From: Rubrivivax sp.
Lineage (GTDB): Bacteria; Pseudomonadota; Gammaproteobacteria; Burkholderiales; Burkholderiaceae
Length of the DNA stretch: 7,599 nucleotides
Assembly: GCA_004211235.1 (NCBI GenBank)
Contig: SEEY01000172.1
Coordinates: 1-7,599, forward strand
Reading direction: 5' to 3'
Each line of letters starts with the position of its first letter. The first letter of the stretch is position 1. Position numbers and translations under genes: made by a program. Shown here one piece after another: positions 1 through 6,258 of this stretch. Under the pieces are notes generated by a model, which saw only the letters and a program-made list of their open reading frames with translations, was not told the DNA's origin and made no database searches.

Positions 1-59
1 TGAACTCCAGCAGCATCGGCCGGTCGGCGGCCAGCGCCGTGGCCCAGGCGCCGGCCACG
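1..59. repeat. 59-bp exact direct repeat, copy 1 (copy 2 at 745-803)
   Basis: Bases 1-59 are identical, in the same orientation, to bases 745-803. Identity stops at base 60 (c) versus base 804 (t). Copy 2 lies inside the ThDP-enzyme gene on the - strand. Copy 1 is attached directly to the middle of udgX. No insertion-sequence ends or other repeat hallmarks are present, so this is a breakpoint signature, not a repeat family. The udgX family normally reads Ala-Thr just before Gln-Thr-Val-Phe, so the last six bases (gccacg) may be shared microhomology at the join. Confidence 0.95.
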
Positions 60-590
60 CAGACCGTCTTCGGCGAAGGCCCGCCGAAGGCTGCCGTGAT
101 GCTGGTGGGCGAGCAGCCCGGAGACAAGGAAGACCTGGCCGGCCACCCTTTCGTCGGCCCCGCCGGCAAGTTGCTGGACGAAGCCATCAGCGAGCTCGGG
201 CTGGACCGCAGCACCTTCTACGTGACGAATGCCGTCAAGCACTTCAAGTACGAGCTGCGCGGCAAGCGCCGCATGCACAAGACGCCGGCCCAGCGCGAGG
301 TCGAGGCCTGCCATCACTGGCTGGAAAGCGAGATCGAGCTGGTGCGGCCCAAGGCCATCGTCGCCCTCGGCGCGACGGCCGCGCGGGCGCTGCTCGGGCG
401 GCCGGTGGCGGTGACGGCCGAGCGCGGGCAATGGCTGCAGCGCCCTGACGGCATGCGGGTGCTGATCACGCTGCATCCGTCCTCGCTGCTGCGGCTGCAT
501 GGCGCTGACCGCGCGCCCGCGCTGGCCGCATGGATGGAGGATCTGCGCAAGATCACTTCTCTCGGGGATGCCGGGCCAGGCGCAGGCTAG
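39..590 (+). CDS. udgX: UdgX-type uracil-DNA-binding protein, N-terminus missing
   Basis: UdgX is a uracil-DNA glycosylase superfamily protein that excises uracil and stays covalently bound to the abasic site through a loop histidine; it acts in DNA repair. Visible features, counting from the GTG at 39, are GEQPGD at 24-29, PFVGPAGKLLD at 37-47, TNAVKHFK at 63-70, the diagnostic loop RGKRRMH at 74-80 (family KRRIH, with H80 the expected covalent residue), ACHHWL at 90-95 and LHPSSLLR at 145-152. Family members have a further stretch with a CxxC pair, which helps hold a 4Fe-4S cluster, immediately before the ATQTVFGEGP segment. Here that stretch is absent and is replaced by the 59-bp repeat. 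The frame is open to the left edge of the window, so the GTG at 39 is only the first available start and not a credible native one. The stop overlaps the stop of the convergent gene. Family identity is secure. The 5' end is an artefact or a real truncation. Confidence 0.85.
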   Translation: MAQAPATQTVFGEGPPKAAVMLVGEQPGDKEDLAGHPFVGPAGKLLDEAISELGLDRSTFYVTNAVKHFKYELRGKRRMHKTPAQREVEACHHWLESEIELVRPKAIVALGATAARALLGRPVAVTAERGQWLQRPDGMRVLITLHPSSLLRLHGADRAPALAAWMEDLRKITSLGDAGPGAG

Positions 591-2374
591 GACTTGCCGG
601 CCGTGACGCCGTCCCAGGCCTCGCGCATCGTCGCCATGATGACCTGGCGTGCGTCCGGGTCACCCTGGAGCAAGGCCTTCATGAAGTGCCCCGCCTGCTT
701 CACGCTCAGGTGCGGCGGCACCGGCGGCACGTTGGGGTCGGTCATGAACTCCAGCAGCATCGGCCGGTCGGCGGCCAGCGCCGTGGCCCAGGCGCCGGCC
801 ACGTCGCCGGGCTTGTCGATGCGCAGGCCCTGCAGGCCGAGCGAGCGCGCGAATTCGGCAAACGGAAACGCCGGCAGGTCCTGTGATGCGCTGAACTTCG
901 GGTCGCCGTCGCTGACCCGCTGCTCCCAGGTCACCATGTTCAGGTCGCCGTTGTTCAGCACCATGACCACCAGCCGCGGGTCGGCCCATTCCCGCCAGTG
1001 CCGCGCAATGGTGATGAGGCCGTTGATGCCCAGCATCTGCATCGCGCCGTCGCCGACCAGGGCGATCACCGGGCGGTCCGGGTGGCACATCTTGGCGGCG
1101 GTGGCGTAGGGCACGGCATTGCCCATCGTCGCCAGGCCGCCCGAGAGCGAACCCATCATGCCGCGCCGGGCCTTGATGTCGCGCGCATACCAGCAGGCGC
1201 TGGTGCCCGAGTCCACCGTCAGGATGGCGTTGTCAGGCAACTGGGGCGACGCCTCCCAGAACACCCGCTGCGGATTGATGGGCGTGGCCTCATTCATGGC
1301 GCGCTTCTCCAGCACGGCCCACCAGTTGCGCACGCTCGCCTCGATCCTGTCGCGCCACTGCCGGTCCTCCTTGCGCCGCAGCAGCGGCAGCAGTGCGCGC
1401 AGCGTGTGGGCCGCATCGCCGACCAGGTTGACCTCCATCGGATAGCGCAGCGACAGCTTGCGTCCGTCCAGGTCGATCTGCACGCCGCGCGCCTGGCCTT
1501 CCTTGGGCAGGAACTCCGAATACGGAAAGCTGGAGCCGACCATCAGCAGCGTGTCGCAGCCCTCCATCAGCTCCCAGCTGGGCGCGGTGCCGAGCAGGCC
1601 GATGGCTCCGGTGACGCAGGGCAGGTCGTCCGGCACCGCAAACTTGCCGAGCAGGGCCTTGGCGATGCCCGCGCCGAGCAGGTCGGCCACGGCGATCAGT
1701 TCGTCGGTCGCCCCGAGCGCACCGGCGCCGGCGAGGATGGCGACCTTCTGCCCCGCGTTCAGCGCGTCGGCCGCCGCCTGCAGGCTGTCCGCGTCCGGCA
1801 GCTGGGGCCGGCCGGTCCTGCCGATGCCGGTGTGCACCGTGCCGTGCTCGCGAGGCGGCTCGGCGGCGTCCATCTCCTGCAGGTCGTTGGGCACGATGAC
1901 GCAGGTGACGCAGCGCTGGTCTCGTGCGATGCGCATGGCGCGGTCCACCAGGTGGCGCACCTGGGTGGGCACGGTGGCCATCTGCACGAACTCATGGGCC
2001 ACGTCCTTGAACAGGCTCGGCAGGTCCACCTCCTGCTGGTAGTCGCCGCCCAGCGCCGACCGTGCCTGCTGACCGACGATGGCCACCACCGGCTGGTGGT
2101 CCGCCTTGGCGTCGTAGAGGCCGTTGAGCAGGTGGATGGCGCCGGGCCCGGAGGTCGCCATGCAGACGCCGACCTCGCCCGTGAACTTGGCATGCGCCGT
2201 CGCCATGAAGGCCGCGAGCTCTTCGTGAGGGGCCTGCACGAAGCTCATCTCGGAGCCCATGCGATTGAAGGCGCCCATCAGGCCATTGATGCCGTCGCCG
2301 GGATAGCCGTAGATGCGGCGCACGCCCCAGGCGTGCAGGCGTTGCAGAAGCTGGTCGCTGACGGTCTGGCTCAT
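587..2374 (-). CDS. ThDP-dependent pyruvate oxidase / acetolactate synthase-like enzyme (YdaP/PoxB type)
   Basis: This is a complete 595-aa thiamine-diphosphate enzyme with the three-domain layout of pyruvate oxidase and acetolactate synthase. The N-terminal Pyr domain (about 1-170) carries YGYPGDGINGL at 22-32 and the conserved glutamate of APHEE (E51). The central domain is at about 190-335. The C-terminal PP domain (about 365-545) has the Mg/ThDP motif GDG at 441-443 followed by NNGDLN at 474-479. The opening and length match the group usually annotated as thiamine pyrophosphate-requiring protein, related to Bacillus YdaP and E. coli PoxB. Oxidative decarboxylation of pyruvate is the likely chemistry, but the substrate is not proven; no regulatory subunit gene of true acetolactate synthase is next to it. 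The ATG at 2374 is supported by a GGAG (2380-2383) five bases upstream. It lies 79 bases downstream of a small gene on the same strand and may be co-transcribed with it. Its stop interlocks with that of udgX. Confidence 0.9.
   Translation of the reverse strand: MSQTVSDQLLQRLHAWGVRRIYGYPGDGINGLMGAFNRMGSEMSFVQAPHEELAAFMATAHAKFTGEVGVCMATSGPGAIHLLNGLYDAKADHQPVVAIVGQQARSALGGDYQQEVDLPSLFKDVAHEFVQMATVPTQVRHLVDRAMRIARDQRCVTCVIVPNDLQEMDAAEPPREHGTVHTGIGRTGRPQLPDADSLQAAADALNAGQKVAILAGAGALGATDELIAVADLLGAGIAKALLGKFAVPDDLPCVTGAIGLLGTAPSWELMEGCDTLLMVGSSFPYSEFLPKEGQARGVQIDLDGRKLSLRYPMEVNLVGDAAHTLRALLPLLRRKEDRQWRDRIEASVRNWWAVLEKRAMNEATPINPQRVFWEASPQLPDNAILTVDSGTSACWYARDIKARRGMMGSLSGGLATMGNAVPYATAAKMCHPDRPVIALVGDGAMQMLGINGLITIARHWREWADPRLVVMVLNNGDLNMVTWEQRVSDGDPKFSASQDLPAFPFAEFARSLGLQGLRIDKPGDVAGAWATALAADRPMLLEFMTDPNVPPVPPHLSVKQAGHFMKALLQGDPDARQVIMATMREAWDGVTAGKS
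745..803. repeat. 59-bp exact direct repeat, copy 2
   Basis: This is the native copy of the sequence at 1-59. It lies inside the complete ThDP-enzyme gene on the - strand, in the part encoding the C-terminal domain, where the frame runs through uninterrupted. The distance between copies is 744 bases. That is the unit length expected if the window begins inside the first copy of a tandem duplication covering 60-803. Confidence 0.95.
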
Positions 2375-2453
2375 GCGGACTCCGTGCGCTCGTGGCGGTG
2401 GGTGAGGGGCGGATGGCGGTGGCGCGCCAAAGCTGGCGGCTGGCGGCTCGGCT

Positions 2454-2672
2454 TCAGCGGCTTCGGCCGCCGCCGTAGCCTTCGCGCACGTTCTCCAGCG
2501 CGGCGTCGGTCTGTTCCTTCAGCTTTTCGGCACTGGGCCTGATGTCGGCCTGTTGCCCCTTCACCCGCGGCTCGCGTTGGTCCGGCTCGGTCTCCGTGCC
2601 CTGCAGGGGCCGGTCCTGCTGAAGCGGCTTGGCGCGTGGTGGGGACTGGTGGGTCGGGTCGTCGTGGTTCAT
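2454..2672 (-). CDS. Small charged hypothetical protein, 72 aa
   Basis: The product is 72 residues, strongly hydrophilic, rich in Gln, Pro, Arg, Asp and Glu, with no signal peptide or membrane segment. The N-terminal half (MNHDDPTHQS onward) looks disordered. Residues about 47-64 (SAEKLKEQTDAALENVRE) could form an amphipathic helix, and the protein ends in a Gly-rich tail, YGGGRSR. The start at 2672 has a GAGG seven bases upstream. I recall similar short unnamed proteins in Burkholderiales but cannot give a family name. It precedes the ThDP enzyme on the same strand (79-base gap) and diverges from the SDR at 2785. The longer frame beyond 2672 has no such support. No function is proposed. Confidence 0.65.
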   Translation of the reverse strand: MNHDDPTHQSPPRAKPLQQDRPLQGTETEPDQREPRVKGQQADIRPSAEKLKEQTDAALENVREGYGGGRSR

Positions 2673-2784
2673 GTCGCGGCCTCGTTCAGCGGTTGGGGAT
2701 GCCGGTCGGGGCAAACGCCGCACCTGCCGGCGTCGGCATGGGCCTTGCCATGCAAGCTCGCCCCGCCACGCAGGAGATAGCGCC
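2673..2784. promoter_or_regulatory. Divergent intergenic region with a short inverted repeat
   Basis: This 112-base spacer separates the small - strand gene from the + strand SDR, so promoters for both directions should lie here. No convincing -35/-10 pair is recognisable in this GC-rich sequence. The only structure I see is an inverted repeat, GCATGG (2736-2741) and CCATGC (2748-2753), around a 6-base loop. It could be an operator half-site pair or chance. The SDR ribosome-binding site (aggag, 2772-2776) is at its right end. Confidence 0.35.
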
Positions 2785-3297
2785 ATGTCCACCGTGCCCC
2801 ACCGCCCCATTGCCGTCGTGACCGGAGCTTCCTCGGGCATCGGCCGGGAGCTGGCCCGCCTGTGCGCCGCGGACGGCCATGACCTGTTCCTGGCCGCCGA
2901 TGCCGGGCCGCTGGAGGAGGTGGCGGCAGAACTGCGCATGCATGGCGGCCACGTCGAGACGGTCCAGGCGGACCTGGCCACGGCTGACGGGGTTGCGCGG
3001 CTGGTGGCGGCCGTCGGCGCCCGGCCGGTGGCGGTGCTGATGGCCAACGCCGGGCACGGGCTCGGCCATGCCTTCTTGCAGCAGGATTTTCAGCAGGTGC
3101 GCCATGTGATCGACACCAACATCACCGGCACCATCGACCTGATCCAGCAGGTCGGCCGCGGCATGGTGCAGCGCGGCGCGGGGCGCATCCTCGTGACCGG
3201 CTCCAGACCTGCGCCGTCGTCGGCAGCAGCGGCTCGGGCAAGTCGACCCTGGCGCGGCTGCTCATGCGCATGTACGACCCCGACGCGGGCCAGGTGA
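2785..3297 (+). pseudogene. Short-chain dehydrogenase, truncated after the catalytic Ser and fused to foreign sequence
   Basis: The first 140 codons (2785-3204) are a classical NAD(P)-dependent SDR oxidoreductase. They show the cofactor-binding TGASSGIG at 13-20, the ANAGHG motif at 87-92, the tetrad Asn in DTNITGT (N112) and the tetrad Ser at the end of RILVTGS (S140). The start at 2785 has an AGGAG (2772-2776) eight bases upstream. Immediately after S140 the homology stops, and the frame continues as nonsense, an out-of-frame reading of ABC ATPase sequence, to a stop at 3297 (170 aa in total). The YxxxK catalytic pair and the C-terminal half of the fold are missing, so the product as written could not be an active reductase. 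The intact family is about 250-270 aa. The substrate is unknown. The break is abrupt with no sign of decay, so an assembly or chimera join is at least as likely as a real pseudogene. Confidence 0.8.
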
Positions 3298-4055
3298 GCA
3301 TCGGCGGCCAGCCGCTGGCCCAGTTGACGCAGGCGAGCCTGCGCAGCGCCATCGGTGTCGTGCCGCAGGACCCGATGCTGTTCAACGACACCATCGCCTA
3401 CAACATCGGCTATGGCCAGCCGGGCGCCACGCCCGACGAGATCGTCGCGGCGGCGCGCGCGGCCCAGGCGGACGAGTTCCACCGCACACAGGCTGTGGCC
3501 GATGAAGATGTGGGCTTCCTGGATGCGGGCCGTGTCGGTATGCGGCACCACCAGGCACAGGTCGCACAGCGCCGGCATGTCGCCGCCGTCGCGGCCGGTC
3601 AGGCCGATGCTCGTCAGGCCCATCGCATGGGCCCGCTCCAGCCCGCGCAGCACGTTGGGCGAGCGGCCGGAGGTCGAGATCGCCACCACGCAGTCGCCGC
3701 GCTGGGCCAGGCCGCCGAGCTGGCGCGCGAAGACCTCCTCGAAGCCGTAGTCGTTGCCGATGCAGGTCAGCGCCGAGGTGTCCGTGGTCAGCGACAGCGC
3801 GGCCAGCGGCCGGCGCTCGTGCTGGAAGCGGCCGGTGAACTCGGCGGCGAGATGCTGGCAGTCGGCAGCCGAGCCGCCGTTGCCCATCAGCAGCAGCTTG
3901 CGGCCGCGGCGCAGCGTGTTGGTGACGAGGCCGGCGGCGCGCAGGATGTCGGGCTGCAGGGCCTGCAGTCGGTCGAACAGCGCGCGATGCGCTGCCAGGC
4001 CGGCCGCGACGATCTCTTCGCCCGACTCGCTCGGGAAGGTCGGCAATGCACTCAT
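3090..4055 (-). CDS. gmhA: GmhA, sedoheptulose-7-phosphate isomerase, with displaced 3' end
   Basis: GmhA converts sedoheptulose 7-phosphate to D-glycero-D-manno-heptose 7-phosphate, the first step of heptose synthesis in the cytoplasm. Genuine sequence covers about 4055-3480 (about 192 aa). It shows the SIS-fold phosphate loop [16 protein letters not shown] at 58-73, [13 protein letters not shown] at 97-109, STSGRSPNV at 127-135 and [13 protein letters not shown] at 175-187. The metal-site residues H68, E72, Q179 and H187 have the same spacing as E. coli H61, E65, Q172 and H180. Homology stops at about residue 192, only a few residues before the usual C-terminus. The frame then runs on antisense through the ABC and SDR fragments to a stop at 3090, adding about 130 meaningless residues. 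The start overlaps the hldA stop (ATGA), with a GGAG eight bases upstream. The catalytic core is intact; only the tail is lost. Confidence 0.88.
   Translation of the reverse strand: MSALPTFPSESGEEIVAAGLAAHRALFDRLQALQPDILRAAGLVTNTLRRGRKLLLMGNGGSAADCQHLAAEFTGRFQHERRPLAALSLTTDTSALTCIGNDYGFEEVFARQLGGLAQRGDCVVAISTSGRSPNVLRGLERAHAMGLTSIGLTGRDGGDMPALCDLCLVVPHTDTARIQEAHIFIGHSLCAVELVRLGRARRRDDLVGRGARLAIADVVGDGVVEQHRVLRHDTDGAAQARLRQLGQRLAADAHLARVGVVHAHEQPRQGRLARAAAADDGAGLEPVTRMRPAPRCTMPRPTCWIRSMVPVMLVSITWRTC
3204..3479 (+). pseudogene. Internal fragment of an ABC exporter ATPase domain (Atm1/HMT-like)
   Basis: Read in the frame starting at base 3204, this 276-base piece encodes 92 residues of an ABC transporter nucleotide-binding domain with no stop. 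It begins [15 protein letters not shown], which contains the Walker A (GSSGSGKST, about 3219-3245). It continues through [12 protein letters not shown] and the Q-loop region [20 protein letters not shown], and ends at ARAAQADEF. The ABC signature (LSGGQ), Walker B, H-loop and all transmembrane segments are absent. The wording VVPQDxxLFNDTIxYNI with a GATxDEI stretch resembles Atm1/heavy-metal-type half-transporters. This is a similarity judgement from memory. The left edge is out of frame with the truncated SDR, and the right edge abuts the 3' end of gmhA on the opposite strand. There is no start codon or ribosome-binding site, so it is a fragment and not a gene. Confidence 0.85.
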
Positions 4056-5026
4056 GTCGCGTTCTCCAGTTCCTCGGGCGTGACGGAGGCCGTGCCGAAC
4101 TTGCCGACGACGACGCCGGCCGCGCGGTTCGCCGCGCGCACGGCGTCCTCCAGCGGCTGGCCGTTGGCCAGGCTGCAGGTCAGCGCCGCCAGCACGGTGT
4201 CGCCGGCGCCGCTCACGTCGTACACCTCGCGCGCCGCGGTGGGCACATGCAGGCAGCGGCCGCCGCGCGAGTACAGGCTCATGCCGTGCTCGCCGCGCGT
4301 CAGCAGCACGTGCTCGATGTCCAGGCGCTGCTGCAGCTCGGCCAGGCGCGCGCAGAGCTCGTCCTCGTCCGCCCACGGGCCGACCGCCTCGCGCAGCTCC
4401 GCCACGTTGGGCTTGAGCAGCCAGGCGCCCGCGTAGGCCGACAGGTCCTTGCGCTTCGGGTCCACCAGCACGTGGATGCGCTGTGCGCGGCATTGCGTCA
4501 GCAAGGCCTGCAGGTCGGTTGCCGTGCCCAGCGCGCCCTTGGCGTAGTCGGAAAGGAGCACCCAGCGGTGGCGGCTGGCAAGTTCGCGCGCGAGGCTGGC
4601 CAGCGCGCCGACGCTGTCTGCCGGCGGCGCGGCCTCGACATCCATGCGCAGCAGCTGCTGGCGCTGGCTGACCATGCGGATCTTCTGCGTCGTGTGCACG
4701 CCGGGGCTGCGCACGAGGTGTTGCGTGATGCCGGGCTGGTCCAGCAGTTCCACCAGGCAGGCGCCCGCGGTGTCCGTGCCAACCAGGCCGGTCAGCGTGC
4801 AGGGGCAGCGCAGCCGCGCGAGGTTGATCGCCACGTTGGCGGCGCCACCGGCGCGCTGCGACTGCCGGTGCAGCTGCAGCACGGGCACGGGTGCCTCGGG
4901 CGAGATGCGCTGCACGACGCCTTCGAGATAGACGTCCAGCATGCAGTCGCCGATGACGAGCACCGAGGGCGGCGCGCTGAGCCGTGCGGACAGATCGTCG
5001 TCTTGACGGTGGCTGGCGTGTGTCAT
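4052..5026 (-). CDS. hldA: HldA / RfaE1, D-glycero-beta-D-manno-heptose-7-phosphate kinase
   Basis: This is a complete 324-aa PfkB/ribokinase-family kinase that phosphorylates heptose 7-phosphate at C1 to give heptose 1,7-bisphosphate. Visible motifs are [12 protein letters not shown] at 23-34, [10 protein letters not shown] at 41-50, which is typical of the RfaE kinase domain, the substrate-binding GGAANVA at 60-66, VDPKRKD at 188-194, KPNVAE at 205-210, and the PfkB C-terminal signature YDVSGAGDT at 269-277 with the presumed catalytic base D276. The protein is a stand-alone kinase; the cytidylyltransferase-like half that is fused to it in enterobacterial HldE is the separate upstream gene. 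The ATG at 5026 has an AGGGAG seven bases upstream and overlaps the hldC stop by four bases. Its own stop overlaps gmhA in the same way, which predicts translational coupling through the operon. Confidence 0.93.
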   Translation of the reverse strand: MTHASHRQDDDLSARLSAPPSVLVIGDCMLDVYLEGVVQRISPEAPVPVLQLHRQSQRAGGAANVAINLARLRCPCTLTGLVGTDTAGACLVELLDQPGITQHLVRSPGVHTTQKIRMVSQRQQLLRMDVEAAPPADSVGALASLARELASRHRWVLLSDYAKGALGTATDLQALLTQCRAQRIHVLVDPKRKDLSAYAGAWLLKPNVAELREAVGPWADEDELCARLAELQQRLDIEHVLLTRGEHGMSLYSRGGRCLHVPTAAREVYDVSGAGDTVLAALTCSLANGQPLEDAVRAANRAAGVVVGKFGTASVTPEELENAT

Positions 5027-5514
5027 GGCGTGACTCCCTGCAATCGGGCGGCCAGCCGGGTCGTCGAATGGCCGGCCTGGTAGGGCGCGATGACGACGCG
5101 CCCGCCCCAGCTGCGCACGAGCGGTGTCTCGGGCAGCAGCGCTTCGTCGTAGTCGCCGCCCTTCACGTAGACGTCGGGCCGCAGCGCCGCGAGCAGCGCT
5201 GCCGGCGTGGCCTCGTCGAACCAGGTCACCCAGGCCACGCAGGCGAGGGCGGCCACCACGCGGGCGCGGTCCTGCAGCGTGCAGAACGGCCGCTGCCCGG
5301 GCTTGCCCAGGGCGCTCGCGGAGGCATCGCCGTTCAGCGCGACGACGAGGCAGCTGCCCTGGCGGCTGGCTGCTTCCAGGCAGGCGACATGGCCGACGTG
5401 CAGCAGGTCGAACACGCCGTTGGTGAAGACGAGCGGCCGCGCCAGCTCCGGCGCCATCGACACCAGGCGGCCGGGCGGCACGCACTTCAGGGCGCTGTCC
5501 CATTTGTCGAGCAC
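5023..5514 (-). CDS. hldC: HldC / RfaE2, heptose-1-phosphate adenylyltransferase
   Basis: This 163-aa nucleotidyltransferase transfers AMP from ATP to D-glycero-beta-D-manno-heptose 1-phosphate, giving ADP-heptose. The cytidylyltransferase-like fold is marked by FTNGVFDLLHVGH at 30-42, containing the HxGH nucleotide-binding motif (39-42), by VALNGDAS at 58-65, by RPDVYVKGGDYDEALLPE at 112-129 and by HSTTRL at 149-154. The length matches free-standing RfaE2 proteins. The start is a GTG at 5514, with a GGAG seven bases upstream; no ATG fits the conserved N-terminus better. It follows gmhB after 24 bases and overlaps hldA by the ATGA arrangement. ADP as the activating nucleotide is inferred from similarity to RfaE2 and not to the GDP-transferring HddC. 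Confidence 0.92.
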   Translation of the reverse strand: MLDKWDSALKCVPPGRLVSMAPELARPLVFTNGVFDLLHVGHVACLEAASRQGSCLVVALNGDASASALGKPGQRPFCTLQDRARVVAALACVAWVTWFDEATPAALLAALRPDVYVKGGDYDEALLPETPLVRSWGGRVVIAPYQAGHSTTRLAARLQGVTP

Positions 5515-5538
5515 GGTCGATCTCCGGTGGGCGACTCG

Positions 5539-6258
5539 CTAGCCCGGCTGCGCCTGGCGGCTGCCGGCCTGCAGGGTGAGCGCCTGTTCGATGTGGTCGG
5601 CCAGCGCGGCCCAGTCGGTGAACGTCACGTCGGGCCTGCGCAGCGGCGAGCGGCGCCAGACCGTTTCGCCGCCGCTGTCGAACAGCAGGCCCTGCGCACC
5701 GGCGCGATGGCCGGCTTCCACGTCGTCCAGCGTGTCCCCCACCATCCAGGAGCGCGTCAGGTCCAGCCCATGGCGGTGGGCCGCGCGGATGAGCATGCCG
5801 GGCGCCGGCTTGCGGCACAGGCAGGCCGGCCGGCCTTCGACGTCGGGCGCGTGCGGGCAGATCTCCACGTCGAGGATGTCCACGCCGGCTTCGTCATGCA
5901 GCCGTTGCAGCAGAACCTGCTGCAGATGCGCGAACTGCGCGCGTGTGAAGCGGCCATGGGCGATGCCGCTCTGGTTGGTGACGATCACCAGCGCCAGCCC
6001 GGCCCGCTGCAGTCGTGCCAGCGCCGCGCCCGCGCCGGGCATGAAGCGCAGCAGCGCCGGGTCGGCGTTGTAGGGCACGTTCTCGATCAGCGTGCCGTCC
6101 TTGTCGATGAACAGGCAGGGCCGCAGCGGCGCACCGGCGTGCGGCTGCGTGGAGGCGGCGGACAGGTCGCCACCCTGCTGCGGCAGCAGGCCCAGCGGAT
6201 CGAGCGGGGCGGAGCCCGGGCCCATGGCGGCTGCCGTGGAGGCCATCCAGGCCGTCAT
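5539..6258 (-). CDS. gmhB: GmhB, D-glycero-beta-D-manno-heptose-1,7-bisphosphate 7-phosphatase
   Basis: This is a complete 239-aa HAD-superfamily phosphatase (histidinol-phosphatase-like, HAD-IIIA) that removes the C7 phosphate of heptose 1,7-bisphosphate. It has motif I, FIDKDGTLIENVPYN at 50-64, with nucleophile D52 and acid/base D54. Motif II is VTNQSG at 93-98, the CRKPAPGM segment is at 148-155, and motif IV is VGDTLDD at 173-179. The zinc-site residues C134, H136, C146 and C148 are all present. Compared with typical GmhB (about 180-190 aa) it carries an N-terminal extension of about 45 residues, low in complexity and rich in Ala, Gly and Pro. A later start may therefore be used, but the ATG at 6258 overlaps the SDR stop by ATGA and fits the pattern of the operon. 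It is 24 bases upstream of hldC. Confidence 0.9.
   Translation of the reverse strand: MTAWMASTAAAMGPGSAPLDPLGLLPQQGGDLSAASTQPHAGAPLRPCLFIDKDGTLIENVPYNADPALLRFMPGAGAALARLQRAGLALVIVTNQSGIAHGRFTRAQFAHLQQVLLQRLHDEAGVDILDVEICPHAPDVEGRPACLCRKPAPGMLIRAAHRHGLDLTRSWMVGDTLDDVEAGHRAGAQGLLFDSGGETVWRRSPLRRPDVTFTDWAALADHIEQALTLQAGSRQAQPG

Noticed and set aside
1..803. The 59-bp repeat as a mobile element, attachment site or CRISPR-like repeat
   Set aside because: There are only two copies, both within or joined to coding sequence, with no inverted ends, integrase or array spacing. A breakpoint explains it.
2425..2438. Hairpin CGCCA-AAGC-TGGCG between the small gene and the ThDP enzyme as a terminator
   Set aside because: It has only a five-base-pair stem and no following T-run on either strand, so it is not distinguishable from chance in GC-rich DNA.
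998..2542. Long + strand open frame (514 codons) opposite the ThDP enzyme
   Set aside because: It is a His/Arg/Gly/Ala-rich antisense shadow of a well-supported gene. It has no domain motifs, and such frames are expected at this GC content.
3264..4436. Apparent 390-codon ABC protein starting at 3264
   Set aside because: Only the first 72 codons are ABC ATPase. After 3479 it is antisense gmhA and hldA, so the length is an accident of the join.
4046..5083. + strand open frame opposite hldA
   Set aside because: It is an antisense shadow with low-complexity composition. The - strand has clear PfkB motifs.
5027..5818. Upstream extension of hldA beyond the ATG at 5026
   Set aside because: The extra N-terminal sequence is an out-of-frame reading of hldC and gmhB. 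The ATG at 5026 has a good ribosome-binding site and places the PfkB motifs correctly.
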